DNA of 6,573 nt from an uncultured Anaerovibrio sp. (lineage in GTDB: Bacteria > Bacillota > Negativicutes > Selenomonadales > Selenomonadaceae), in contig CAAGDY010000087.1 of the NCBI GenBank assembly GCA_900768695.1, positions 1 through 6,573 on the forward strand, written 5' to 3'. The notes beneath the pieces are model-generated. The model was given only the letters and a program-made list of their open reading frames with translations, had not been told where the DNA came from and did no database searches. Position numbers and translations under genes: made by a program. Positions 1 through 6,263 of the stretch are shown here, piece by piece (the stretch's first letter is position 1; each line of letters begins with the position of its first letter).

Positions 1-13
1 TTACGCCTATCAT

Positions 14-42
14 ATTATATCACATCTTATAAAAAATGTTAA
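14..42 (-). promoter_or_regulatory. Strong sigma70-type promoter reading left out of the window
   Basis: On the minus strand TTAACA (42-37, 5 of 6 to consensus) is followed after exactly 17 nt by TATAAT (19-14, perfect). TG one base upstream of the -10 (22-21) makes it an extended -10. Transcription would start near position 7, so the gene it serves lies outside the window. The -35 overlaps the glpC stop codon (39-41). The near-consensus fit makes this more convincing than the other promoter candidates here. Confidence 0.6.
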
Positions 43-55
43 GACTTTTTATAAG
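26..55. repeat. 10-bp inverted repeat spanning the glpC stop codon
   Basis: CTTATAAAAA (26-35) and TTTTTATAAG (46-55) are exact reverse complements with a 10-nt spacer. The arms flank the -35 hexamer of the promoter at 14-42 and include part of its spacer. The stem is nearly all A-T, so as RNA it would be a poor terminator. As DNA it could be an operator for the downstream promoter. No other terminator for glpABC is visible before the window ends. Confidence 0.5.
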
Positions 56-1256
56 CTTTCGCCAAAATTCTTATCGGATGGATTGCCTTGGTATCCGTGC
101 CATGCTCAATCTGCATGCGACAGGTACCGCAATCACAGACAACCTTGTGATAGTTGTCCCCGTTAATGGCATCAAACAGCTTCTGCCCCACCTTCATGGA
201 CGTCTCATAGTTATCCTTGTGGAAGCCGTAGCTGCCGGAAATACCGCAGCAGCCTGCATCAGCATTGACGATGTTCAGGCCCGCCTTCTCAAGAAGGTCA
301 AGGGCCGGCAAGCCTATGCCCTGGGCACGGAGATGGCATGGTGCATGGTAAATGAACTTGTGGTCACTCTTGATGCTTACCTTCTTCAGCTTGCCCTCAT
401 AGTCAAGCCGTGCCAGGAACTCAAAGGCATCCCACACATTCTTTGCCGCTTCCTTCATCTCGGACTGGGCAAACAGCTCAGTGTACTCAGTCTTCAGCAT
501 CAGGGAGCAGGAGGTGCAGCAGGCAATCACCGGAATATTCTTCCTGGCATATTCCTGAATTACAGCCACGTTGATATCGGCATGATTCCTTGCCTCATCC
601 AGATAGCCGCCTACCACCAAAGGAGAGCCGCAGCACACGAAGCGGTCATCCATGAGAACCTCATAGCCATTCTCGTTCATGACCTTGACGAAGGCAACGC
701 CCACCTCAGGATCATTGGTATCAATATAGCAGCCAGGGAAGAACAGAACCTTCTTGTCAGAGGACGGCTGCTTTATCTTCTTGAACATATCGCGGAAGTA
801 AGTGGAAGCATAGCGCGGTGTCTTCCGCGGTGCCATGCCCATAATCCCCATCATGCCGGTGGCCTCGCCGATGGACATGCCCAGGTTGGCAAGCTGCTTG
901 CCAAAAGGAATGCTGTTCAGCATATTTGCCATCTTGAAACCATGGCTCAGCATCTCATCCTCCGGCTTGTGAGCCTCAGGATGAGCCTGCAGGTACTTTG
1001 CCCTCTCCAGCATGTTCAGCGTGGATACAGAAACGCCATTCGGGCAGGTAATATCGCAGTTCTTGCAGTTGGAGCACAGCATCAGGGTGTCCTCATAGTC
1101 GCTTGGATCGGAGAAATGCATACGGCTATGAGCAGGTCCTACAAGCTTCGGCCCCTTGTATTCAGGATTGGCAGCAGTAACAGGGCATGCCGCAATACAG
1201 GATGTGCAGGCAATACAGTTATCTGCTGAATCTCTTGCTCTTTCTTCTAACTCCAT
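39..1256 (-). CDS. glpC: Anaerobic glycerol-3-phosphate dehydrogenase, Fe-S subunit C
   Basis: Electron-transfer subunit that links GlpAB to the membrane and its quinone pool. The product is 405 residues. It carries two [4Fe-4S] ferredoxin motifs at the N-terminus: C14xxC17xxC20xxxC24-P and C61xxC64xxC67xxxC71-P. Two cysteine-rich CCG domains follow, as in heterodisulfide reductase HdrB and succinate dehydrogenase SdhE. The first uses C176, C208-C209-G and C247xxC250. The second uses C307, C336-C337-G and C376xxC379. I see no membrane-spanning helix, which fits a peripheral subunit. The ATG at 1256 has AAAGGGG (the Gs at 1266-1269) 9 nt upstream. The frame is open further into glpB, but those codons belong to glpB in another phase and lack a ribosome binding site. 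It is the last gene of glpABC in the window. Its stop codon is embedded in the promoter of the next, unseen gene. Similar lactate or glycolate oxidase Fe-S subunits exist, but the glpA-glpB context settles the identity. Confidence 0.96.
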   Translation of the reverse strand: MELEERARDSADNCIACTSCIAACPVTAANPEYKGPKLVGPAHSRMHFSDPSDYEDTLMLCSNCKNCDITCPNGVSVSTLNMLERAKYLQAHPEAHKPEDEMLSHGFKMANMLNSIPFGKQLANLGMSIGEATGMMGIMGMAPRKTPRYASTYFRDMFKKIKQPSSDKKVLFFPGCYIDTNDPEVGVAFVKVMNENGYEVLMDDRFVCCGSPLVVGGYLDEARNHADINVAVIQEYARKNIPVIACCTSCSLMLKTEYTELFAQSEMKEAAKNVWDAFEFLARLDYEGKLKKVSIKSDHKFIYHAPCHLRAQGIGLPALDLLEKAGLNIVNADAGCCGISGSYGFHKDNYETSMKVGQKLFDAINGDNYHKVVCDCGTCRMQIEHGTDTKAIHPIRILAKAYKKS

Positions 1257-1275
1257 AATATAATACCCCTTTCCA

Positions 1276-2517
1276 TCAAGCCCTGGCTGCCTTGTACGCA
1301 GAGGACAAAGCCACACCATTGCCGGAATGCTCAAAGCAGAAATCGTAACCGCTCAGGTTGCGGCCAACAACGTAAACATTCTTCAGAACCACGTTGCCGG
1401 ACTCATCCACTGCACGGAGGGAACTGTCCACCCTCACGCCAGCCATGGCAAATGCCTGCTTCTTGTCAGAGAAAAGCTGCTTGTTTACCCACTTCTCCTC
1501 GGTGCAATCACCCTCAACAGGCAAGCCGAATACCATCTCCTTGTACTCGCCAAAATCCCGCATGGTGATGCCGCCGCTGTAGAAGCCGCCTGTAGCCAGG
1601 ATAAACTTATCCGCCTCATAGACCTGGCTGCGAACCTCGCCGCCAGCCTCAATGGCAGTAACCACATCGCCCTTTACGATAGCCTTCTCCGCCTTCGCAT
1701 TCTCAATAACCCGGATCCCCTTCTTCTTCAACGCACTCAGGAGTACATCACGGAGACGGATGCCGTTTACGGATGGAGGCATGCCGGTAGTCTCAACTAC
1801 GCTGCAGCCCAGATCCTTAATCAGCTTATTATAAACCGTGTAATCGCCCTTAGTCCCTAAAATCTGAGGTACGATAACAACCTTTCCAACGCCAGCCTGG
1901 CCCTTTATCTGTGCCAGGAATTCCCCATAGCCTTTATCGCTTTCAACCCATCTTGCCACATCCCGTGTGGTTAAATCACGGCCGGTAATATAGGTGTCCA
2001 CCGTAACAGTGGTATATCTCTTATCCTCACCCAATTCCTTGGCAAGATTTTCCTTGACCATATCTACATAAAAGTCCTTCAAGCCCTTTACTCCCACGAT
2101 GACAATCTCGTGAGCCTTGAAGCAATCAGATGCCTCCAGGGACTCAGGCAACAGGCAGGTCGGCTTCAGGGTGCCTACGCTGGTCACCAGCCACTGCTGC
2201 TCATTGAGAGAACCTGTATAAGGGAACCCTTCCCCTGCCACAGTTCTCTTGAAAAATTCTACAGAATCCTGAATGGCAGCCATGCCAATCTTCCTGTATG
2301 GGTGATTTTCAGCCAGCTTGCCGATGCCCTCAATAGGACTATCCACAGCCTTGCCTGCATCATCATAACCCAGAATATCTATCACACCGCTGTTCAACGG
2401 GAATGTACCTGCACCGTAGGACAGCAGCGTCACCTTCTTGCCTTCATCGGCACTTACCAGCGCAGCCATCAGCCCTGCCACGCCATTACCGATAACCACT
2501 ACATCAGATTTGCTCAT
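1276..2517 (-). CDS. glpB: Anaerobic glycerol-3-phosphate dehydrogenase subunit B
   Basis: Second subunit of the GlpABC dehydrogenase, thought to be a flavoprotein that works with GlpA. The product is 413 residues, close to the approximately 419 of E. coli GlpB. A Rossmann dinucleotide-binding motif is at the very N-terminus (V6-V-V-I-G10-N-G12-V-A-G15). It is followed by the GlpB-typical 'LLSYGAGTFPLNSGVIDILGY'-type segment at about 32-52. The C-terminus shows 'ADKFILATGGFYSGGI' and a closing 'VYVVGRNLSGYDFCFEHSGNG', the usual second nucleotide-binding part of this family. The start at 2517 is supported by GGGGG (2527-2531) 9 nt upstream, inside glpA. The 4-nt ATGA overlap with glpA points to translational coupling and equal amounts of the two subunits. 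glpC begins 19 nt after the stop. No frameshift or missing motif is seen. Confidence 0.94.
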   Translation of the reverse strand: MSKSDVVVIGNGVAGLMAALVSADEGKKVTLLSYGAGTFPLNSGVIDILGYDDAGKAVDSPIEGIGKLAENHPYRKIGMAAIQDSVEFFKRTVAGEGFPYTGSLNEQQWLVTSVGTLKPTCLLPESLEASDCFKAHEIVIVGVKGLKDFYVDMVKENLAKELGEDKRYTTVTVDTYITGRDLTTRDVARWVESDKGYGEFLAQIKGQAGVGKVVIVPQILGTKGDYTVYNKLIKDLGCSVVETTGMPPSVNGIRLRDVLLSALKKKGIRVIENAKAEKAIVKGDVVTAIEAGGEVRSQVYEADKFILATGGFYSGGITMRDFGEYKEMVFGLPVEGDCTEEKWVNKQLFSDKKQAFAMAGVRVDSSLRAVDESGNVVLKNVYVVGRNLSGYDFCFEHSGNGVALSSAYKAARA

Positions 2518-4139
2518 CCTCGTCTACCCCCATTTACGTTAAACAACAGCTCGTACATGCCTCTTGTCATCTCTGCCTCCCGGAGGGTTTTGCCTGCCAT
2601 AACAGGAGTAATGCCCTTCCATCTGGCCTGGAGGAAGTTCTTCATGTCGCCCAGGGAATCATTGCAGCCCTCAAGCTTGTTCTTAAAGAGCTTGTTGGCT
2701 ACAGCAGCACTGCGCAGGGCGCAATAATTGCCCTGACAGGTACCCATGCCCATGCGAGTCCTTCTTCTTACATCCGCTACGCTATGGCTGGTAGGCTCAG
2801 CGGCAATCCGCTGAATCTCTGCCATGGTAACGTTCTCGCACTCGCAGAGAACCTCCCGGGTTTCCGGCTGCTCCTTCAATGTCTTCACTACATCGCCGAA
2901 CTTGTCAACGCCCAGACGGGTGGCTGCAAGATTTACGCCATAAGATGGGAAGTACTGACGGGCAGCCTTCTTCTCTGCCTCCGGCACCTCCGGCACCAGA
3001 TCTTCCTCAGCGGTACGGCACTTGGCTGTGTTATGCAGCTTCGGAGCCAGCACATCGCAGAACTTCTCTGCCATCAGGCGGTAGGTGGTGAACTTGCCGC
3101 CACAGATAGTCATCATGCCCTTCAGGCCGTCCTCCTTCTCGTGGTCGATGGTCACGAAGCCGCGGGAAGCATTGCGGCCGCCCTCGGCACCCTTCGGCAC
3201 ATACAGCGGACGGGAACCGGCAAATACACGGAGGATGCGGTAGTCGCGCAGATGCTCGAATACGCCCTCGCCGGTCTTCATCAGCTCCTCAACCTCCTCC
3301 CAGGAAGTGGAGGTATCCTCAGGGTCAGGAATGGTAATGGAGGAAGTACCCAGAATGGTAATGGAGCCGTGCGGCACAAAAATATCACCATTGGACGGCT
3401 TGCGGAGACGGTTGACAACCCGGTTGGAAATGCGCTGGTTGAAGGCAATCAGCGTACCCTTGGAAGGGCTTACGTTGCACTCCAGGCCTGCCATGTGGGC
3501 AACCTGCCCGGCCCAAGGACCGGCAGCATTTACCAGGATTTCGCACTCAATCTCATATTCTTCCTTGGTAACATTGTCGCGGACAGTAATGCTCTTTACT
3601 ACCGCATTCTCAATGTTCACCCCGATAATCTCGGTATAAGTCTTGTAGCGGCCGCCATAACGGGCAGCAGACTGCAGATTCTGCCAGGACATGCGGAAGC
3701 CGTCAATAGCTCCGTCCGGCACCTCATAAGCTACAACCAGCTTGCGGGAAAGGTTAGGTTCAATGCGCAACGCCTCCTCCTTGCTGATTTCACGTGTTGG
3801 AATGCCGCTTTCCTTGCAGCCCTTCAACCACGGCTCAACAAAATCAGGATCATCGCCCTCAACCTGCACAAACATGCCGGTGGTAGCCTCAACACAGGAT
3901 TTGCCTATTCTGCGCAGGATGGTGTTCTCCTCGATACACTCCCTGGCAGCCTCCTGGTCCTTTACCGCATACCTGGCACCGCTGTGCAGCAGGCCGTGGT
4001 AGCGGGAGCTGGCACCATTTACCATATCCAGCTTCTCAATCAAGAGTGCATCAATACCGCGCATTGACAGATCGCGCAGGATACCGACGCCTGTAGCACC
4101 GCCGCCGACGATGACAACCGTAGCCTTGTCCTTTACCAT
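2514..4139 (-). CDS. glpA: Anaerobic glycerol-3-phosphate dehydrogenase, FAD subunit A
   Basis: Catalytic flavoprotein of the GlpABC complex; oxidises sn-glycerol-3-phosphate to dihydroxyacetone phosphate in anaerobic glycerol or G3P use. The product has 541 residues, against about 542 in E. coli GlpA. The N-terminal Rossmann fold has G12-G-G14-A-T-G17 with E35 ending the second strand, as in FAD-binding DAO-family oxidoreductases. The substrate-side motif 'SSRYHGLLHSGARYA' is at 44-58. The C-terminal region carries a BFD-like [2Fe-2S] domain with Cys432, Cys434, Cys468 and Cys473 (CxC and CxxxxC) and ends 'RWKGITPV...'. This domain separates GlpA from aerobic GlpD. The ATG at 4139 is preferred because GGGGG (4146-4150) is 6 nt away; a GTG at 4166 in frame lacks a ribosome binding site and would add nine residues before the Rossmann fold. 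It is the first gene of glpABC, and its TGA overlaps the glpB ATG (ATGA). All key motifs are intact. Confidence 0.96.
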   Translation of the reverse strand: MVKDKATVVIVGGGATGVGILRDLSMRGIDALLIEKLDMVNGASSRYHGLLHSGARYAVKDQEAARECIEENTILRRIGKSCVEATTGMFVQVEGDDPDFVEPWLKGCKESGIPTREISKEEALRIEPNLSRKLVVAYEVPDGAIDGFRMSWQNLQSAARYGGRYKTYTEIIGVNIENAVVKSITVRDNVTKEEYEIECEILVNAAGPWAGQVAHMAGLECNVSPSKGTLIAFNQRISNRVVNRLRKPSNGDIFVPHGSITILGTSSITIPDPEDTSTSWEEVEELMKTGEGVFEHLRDYRILRVFAGSRPLYVPKGAEGGRNASRGFVTIDHEKEDGLKGMMTICGGKFTTYRLMAEKFCDVLAPKLHNTAKCRTAEEDLVPEVPEAEKKAARQYFPSYGVNLAATRLGVDKFGDVVKTLKEQPETREVLCECENVTMAEIQRIAAEPTSHSVADVRRRTRMGMGTCQGNYCALRSAAVANKLFKNKLEGCNDSLGDMKNFLQARWKGITPVMAGKTLREAEMTRGMYELLFNVNGGRRG

Positions 4140-4221
4140 AACAATCCCCCATTTTCTATAATACACACAGAAGCCGCAGCCCCCACTATGAGATAAAGCA
4201 TAAGACCAATGAACGCTTAAC

Positions 4222-4236
4222 GGATAATTATTATCA
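4222..4236 (-). promoter_or_regulatory. Fur-like operator upstream of glpA
   Basis: The minus-strand 15-mer TGATAATAATTATCC matches the 7-1-7 Fur consensus TGATAATNATTATCA at every defined position except the last. Its core GATAAT-A-ATTATC is a perfect palindrome. A second, weaker match (about 11 of 14) overlaps the adjoining bases near 4236-4250, giving a tandem look. The match to the PerR form (TTATAATNATTATAA) is poorer. It lies 83 nt before the glpA start. Iron control would make sense because GlpA and GlpC carry several Fe-S clusters. The palindrome is seen; binding by Fur is inferred. Confidence 0.45.
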
Positions 4237-4318
4237 ATAACTATTATCTCACATTTGAATTTTATTTCGATTGCACATTGTAAAACTCCAACCGCAACAA
4301 AATTTCATCTACACACAT

Positions 4319-4347
4319 ATATTACCCCATCAACTTCAAGAAGTCAA
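4319..4347 (-). promoter_or_regulatory. Candidate sigma70 promoter of glpABC
   Basis: On the minus strand TTGACT (4347-4342, 5 of 6 to the -35 consensus) is followed after exactly 17 nt by TAATAT (4324-4319, 4 of 6 to the -10 consensus, including its first two and last two bases). Transcription would start near 4312 and give a leader of about 170 nt before glpA. This is the best-spaced pair I found in the spacer, but AT-rich DNA gives such matches by chance. A promoter nearer the gene, overlapping the Fur-like box, is an alternative. Confidence 0.4.
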
Positions 4348-4508
4348 TAAAAATAATATGAAAAACGAGATTTTTCTTCTCCACTACTACAAACACGTTA
4401 TCTATCCCTTGAGAATACGACAAACTCACCATGTTTTCGTTGCGAATTACCACCTTTAAACTTATTTTCACACAATTCCTAAACATGCACATTATTTCTC
4501 ATAATACG

Positions 4509-4556
4509 AAAAAATGCTCAAATTATCTGTTTTCCAGACAATCTGAGCATTTTTTT
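4509..4556 (-). terminator. Intrinsic terminator of the metNIQ operon
   Basis: On the minus strand the arms TGCTCAGATTGTCTG (4549-4535) and CAGATAATTTGAGCA (4529-4515) pair along their full length around a 5-nt loop. Two of the pairs are G-U wobbles. The stem is flanked by A7 before and T6 after (4514-4509). Read on the plus strand the same two positions become A-C mismatches, so the structure is built for leftward transcripts, as expected 77 nt after the metQ stop. It should separate met transcription from the glp operon. Confidence 0.88.
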
Positions 4557-4576
4557 ACGCATTTTATGCATTATCT

Positions 4577-4600
4577 GCAAATGATTTGCCAATCATTTGC
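4577..4600. repeat. 10-bp perfect inverted repeat downstream of metQ
   Basis: GCAAATGATT (4577-4586) and AATCATTTGC (4591-4600) are exact reverse complements around a 4-nt centre TGCC. The same place also carries a direct repeat, ATTTGCCA at 4584-4591 and 4595-4602, 11 bp apart. It lies 33 nt after the metQ stop and 20 nt before the terminator hairpin, so in the met mRNA it would form a second 3'-UTR stem. It has no T-tract, so it is not itself a terminator. It could be an RNA-stabilising stem or a protein-binding dyad; I cannot tell which. Confidence 0.7.
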
Positions 4601-4632
4601 CAGCCATATAAAAGCCATTATCACAAAGTTAA

Positions 4633-5445
4633 TCAGAAGGTAGCCACAACTGCGCCGTTATACTTTTCCTCGATGAACTTCTTTACCTTCTCGGACTGCA
4701 GAGCCTTGATCAGTGCCTTGATCTCAGGACGCTCCTCGTCACCATTGCGCACGGCAACGATGTTCACATAAGGAGAAGTGGCATCCTCAATGAACAGGCT
4801 GTCCTTGACAGGATTCAGCTGTACCTGCATAGCGAAGTTGCTGTTGATAACTGCCAGGTCAACATCATCGATGGCACGAGGCACCTGGGCTGCCTCCAGC
4901 TCCTGGAACTTCAGGTTTTTCGGATTCTCCACTACATCCTGAACAGTAGCAGCAATGTTGGTATCATCCTTCAGCTTGATGAGGCCTGCCTTGCTCAGGA
5001 GAATCAGGGCACGACCGCCGTTAGTAGGGTCGTTAGGGATAGCCACGGAAGCCCCCTCCTTGACCTCTGCCAGGCTCTTTACCTTGTGGGAATAAATCCC
5101 CATCGGCTCGATGTGAATACCGGCAGCATTGGCAACCTTTACCTCAGGATGCTCCTTGATGAAGTTGTCCAGATAAGGTGCATGCTGGAAGTAGTTGGCA
5201 TCCAGCTCCTTGTCGTTCAGGGCCAGGTTAGGCTGTACATAATCGTTAAACTCCACAATCTGCAAATCGATATTCTGTGCCTTAAGGTCATCCTTGACCT
5301 GCTCCAAAACCTCTGCATGAGGCACGGCAGTAGCACCTACCTTCAGCACCTTTGTCTCACTGGCAGCCTGCTTGTCACTGCCGCAGCCGGCCAAAGCCAG
5401 TACTGCCACAGCCAATGCTGCCAAAACTGCTAACAATTTCTTCAT
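4633..5445 (-). CDS. metQ: Methionine-binding lipoprotein MetQ (NlpA family)
   Basis: Substrate-binding component of the MetNIQ importer, anchored outside the cytoplasmic membrane. The product is 270 residues, the usual size. It begins with a lipoprotein signal peptide: MKK, a hydrophobic stretch of A/L/V, then the lipobox L18-A19-G20-C21, with Cys21 the lipidated residue. The NlpA/MetQ domain fills residues of about 35-270. It shows the family hallmarks 'KVGATAVPHAEVLE', 'QPNLALNDKELDANYFQH' and 'VAIPNDPTNGGRALILL', and ends '...EKYNGAVVATF'. The ATG at 5445 is chosen because GGGGG (5454-5458) sits 8 nt upstream; the in-frame TTG at 5451 would be only 2 nt from it. The binding specificity cannot be read from sequence: L- or D-methionine is likely given metN and metI beside it, though some family members bind methionine derivatives or other compounds. 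An intrinsic terminator follows 77 nt after the stop. Confidence 0.95.
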   Translation of the reverse strand: MKKLLAVLAALAVAVLALAGCGSDKQAASETKVLKVGATAVPHAEVLEQVKDDLKAQNIDLQIVEFNDYVQPNLALNDKELDANYFQHAPYLDNFIKEHPEVKVANAAGIHIEPMGIYSHKVKSLAEVKEGASVAIPNDPTNGGRALILLSKAGLIKLKDDTNIAATVQDVVENPKNLKFQELEAAQVPRAIDDVDLAVINSNFAMQVQLNPVKDSLFIEDATSPYVNIVAVRNGDEERPEIKALIKALQSEKVKKFIEEKYNGAVVATF

Positions 5446-5609
5446 AGACAATTCCCCCTTGATAGCTTGATAAAAAATTATAATTTCCTCCTAGAGAGGC
5501 AATAAACACATGAACAAAATTTCTCTGCCAAGCACTGCCATTTTGCCGATTTGTTGTACAAATTTGTCAAAATGCTATACTTTTCGCCCCAATGCCGCAA
5601 GCAAGCCAC
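5446..5609. other. metI-metQ spacer with an unused Shine-Dalgarno-like site
   Basis: A 164-nt AT-rich gap separates metI and metQ, long for two genes of one transporter. On the minus strand it contains a TTGACA (5570-5565) with no convincing -10 at 16-18 nt. It also has the palindrome ACAAATTTGT (5558-5567) and an AGGAGGAAA stretch (5492-5484) with no ATG, GTG or TTG at a usable distance. The real metQ ribosome binding site, GGGGG at 5454-5458, is further on. I see no terminator here, so I expect read-through from metI. A separate weak metQ promoter is possible but not shown. Confidence 0.5.
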
Positions 5610-6263
5610 CTACCGCTTGTCCAGCTTCTTTGCCAGGGCATTGCCGGCAAACTGCACCACCTGCACCATGACAATCAGTACCACCACGGTAGCAATCATG
5701 ATATCAGGCCGGAAACGCTGGTAGCCATAGCGGATAGCCAGGTCACCCAAACCGCCGCCGCCAATGGCGCCTGCCATGGCTGACTCTCCCACCAGGCTGA
5801 TGACCACCGTGGTCAGCTGTGCCACGATATTCGGCATAGCCTCCGGCAGCAGCACCCTGGCAATAATCTGCATAGGCGTAGCACCCATGGACTGAGCCGC
5901 CTCCACAATGCCCTCCGGGATTTCCCTGAGGGATGTCTCCACCTGACGTCCGATAAACGGCACGGAAGCCAGCACCAGAGGCACCATGGCCGCCGTAGTA
6001 CCGATGGAGCTTCCCACAATCAGGCGCGTCAGAGGAATAATCGCCACCATGAGAATAACAAAAGGAATGGAACGCACCGCATTGACTACGGCACCCAGCA
6101 CCTTGTTCAGCACCAGGCACTCCAAAATCTGATTTTTATTGGTGGTGTGCAGCAGCACTCCCAGAGGAATACCGATAATAGTAGCAATCAGCATGGACAC
6201 CGCCACCATGTAGACGGTCTCTCCCAATGCCTTACTGATGAGTGGAATCATGTCTGCTGACAT
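5610..6263 (-). CDS. metI: Methionine ABC transporter permease MetI
   Basis: Inner-membrane permease that forms the translocation channel of the MetNIQ importer. The product is 217 residues, the same length as E. coli MetI. I expect five membrane segments, near residues 17-38, 55-77, 83-104, 146-167 and 189-210. The ABC-permease EAA loop that docks on the ATPase is clear at about 121-146 ('EAAQSMGATPMQIIARVLLPE' is its core). The family-typical 'IGGGGLGDLAIRYGYQRF' follows at 167-184. The ATG at 6263 was chosen because a strong GGAGG (6273-6277) lies 9 nt upstream. A longer TTG start at 6269 would be only 3 nt from it, and the ATG at 6251 has no ribosome binding site. This start makes metI overlap the metN end by 32 nt, so the two are probably translationally coupled. 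The operon continues into metQ after a 164-nt gap. Confidence 0.95.
   Translation of the reverse strand: MSADMIPLISKALGETVYMVAVSMLIATIIGIPLGVLLHTTNKNQILECLVLNKVLGAVVNAVRSIPFVILMVAIIPLTRLIVGSSIGTTAAMVPLVLASVPFIGRQVETSLREIPEGIVEAAQSMGATPMQIIARVLLPEAMPNIVAQLTTVVISLVGESAMAGAIGGGGLGDLAIRYGYQRFRPDIMIATVVVLIVMVQVVQFAGNALAKKLDKR

Larger units (their letters stand above)
4140..4632. other. AT-rich intergenic region between metQ and glpA
   Basis: About 490 nt without a credible gene and clearly more AT-rich than the flanking genes. From right to left it holds the inverted repeat and terminator of the met operon (4509-4600). Next is a stretch with no recognised element (about 4350-4508). Then come a candidate glp promoter (4319-4347), a Fur-like palindrome (4222-4236) and the glpA ribosome binding site (GGGGG, 4146-4150). 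Short open frames exist on both strands, for example a 36-codon minus-strand frame at 4322-4432, but none has a suitably placed ribosome binding site and their amino-acid content looks random. I see no tRNA, small-RNA signature, insertion sequence or CRISPR repeats. Confidence 0.75.

Noticed and set aside
36..1229. 397-codon open frame on the plus strand opposite glpC
   Set aside because: It lies wholly antisense to glpC, whose Fe-S motifs are unmistakable. The translation is rich in His, Ala and Leu with no recognisable domain, typical of a shadow frame.
1327..1860. 177-codon plus-strand frame opposite glpB
   Set aside because: Shadow of glpB; no ribosome binding site and no recognisable motif.
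2784..4067. 427-codon open frame on the plus strand opposite glpA
   Set aside because: It is antisense to glpA with its intact FAD and [2Fe-2S] motifs, and its protein shows no family pattern. Codon bias of the real gene keeps the opposite strand free of stops.
4234..4256. CRP/FNR-like half-site AAATGTGA on the minus strand upstream of glpA
   Set aside because: Only one half matches; the partner half fits at 3 of 8 positions. The Fur-like palindrome beside it explains the symmetry better.
4322..4432. 36-residue minus-strand open frame in the metQ-glpA spacer
   Set aside because: The nearest AGGTGG is 17 nt from the ATG, too far for a ribosome binding site, and the composition is that of AT-rich random sequence.
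4271..4771. Three overlapping plus-strand open frames of about 60-70 codons in the spacer
   Set aside because: They are random-looking, rich in His, Phe and Ile; two of them run through the terminator or into metQ antisense, and none has a good ribosome binding site.
5086..5433. 115-codon plus-strand frame opposite metQ
   Set aside because: Shadow of the metQ lipoprotein gene; the protein has no recognisable pattern.
5542..5570. Possible metQ-specific promoter with TTGACA
   Set aside because: The -35 is perfect but the 16-18 nt positions give GGCAAA-like sequences, with no acceptable -10.
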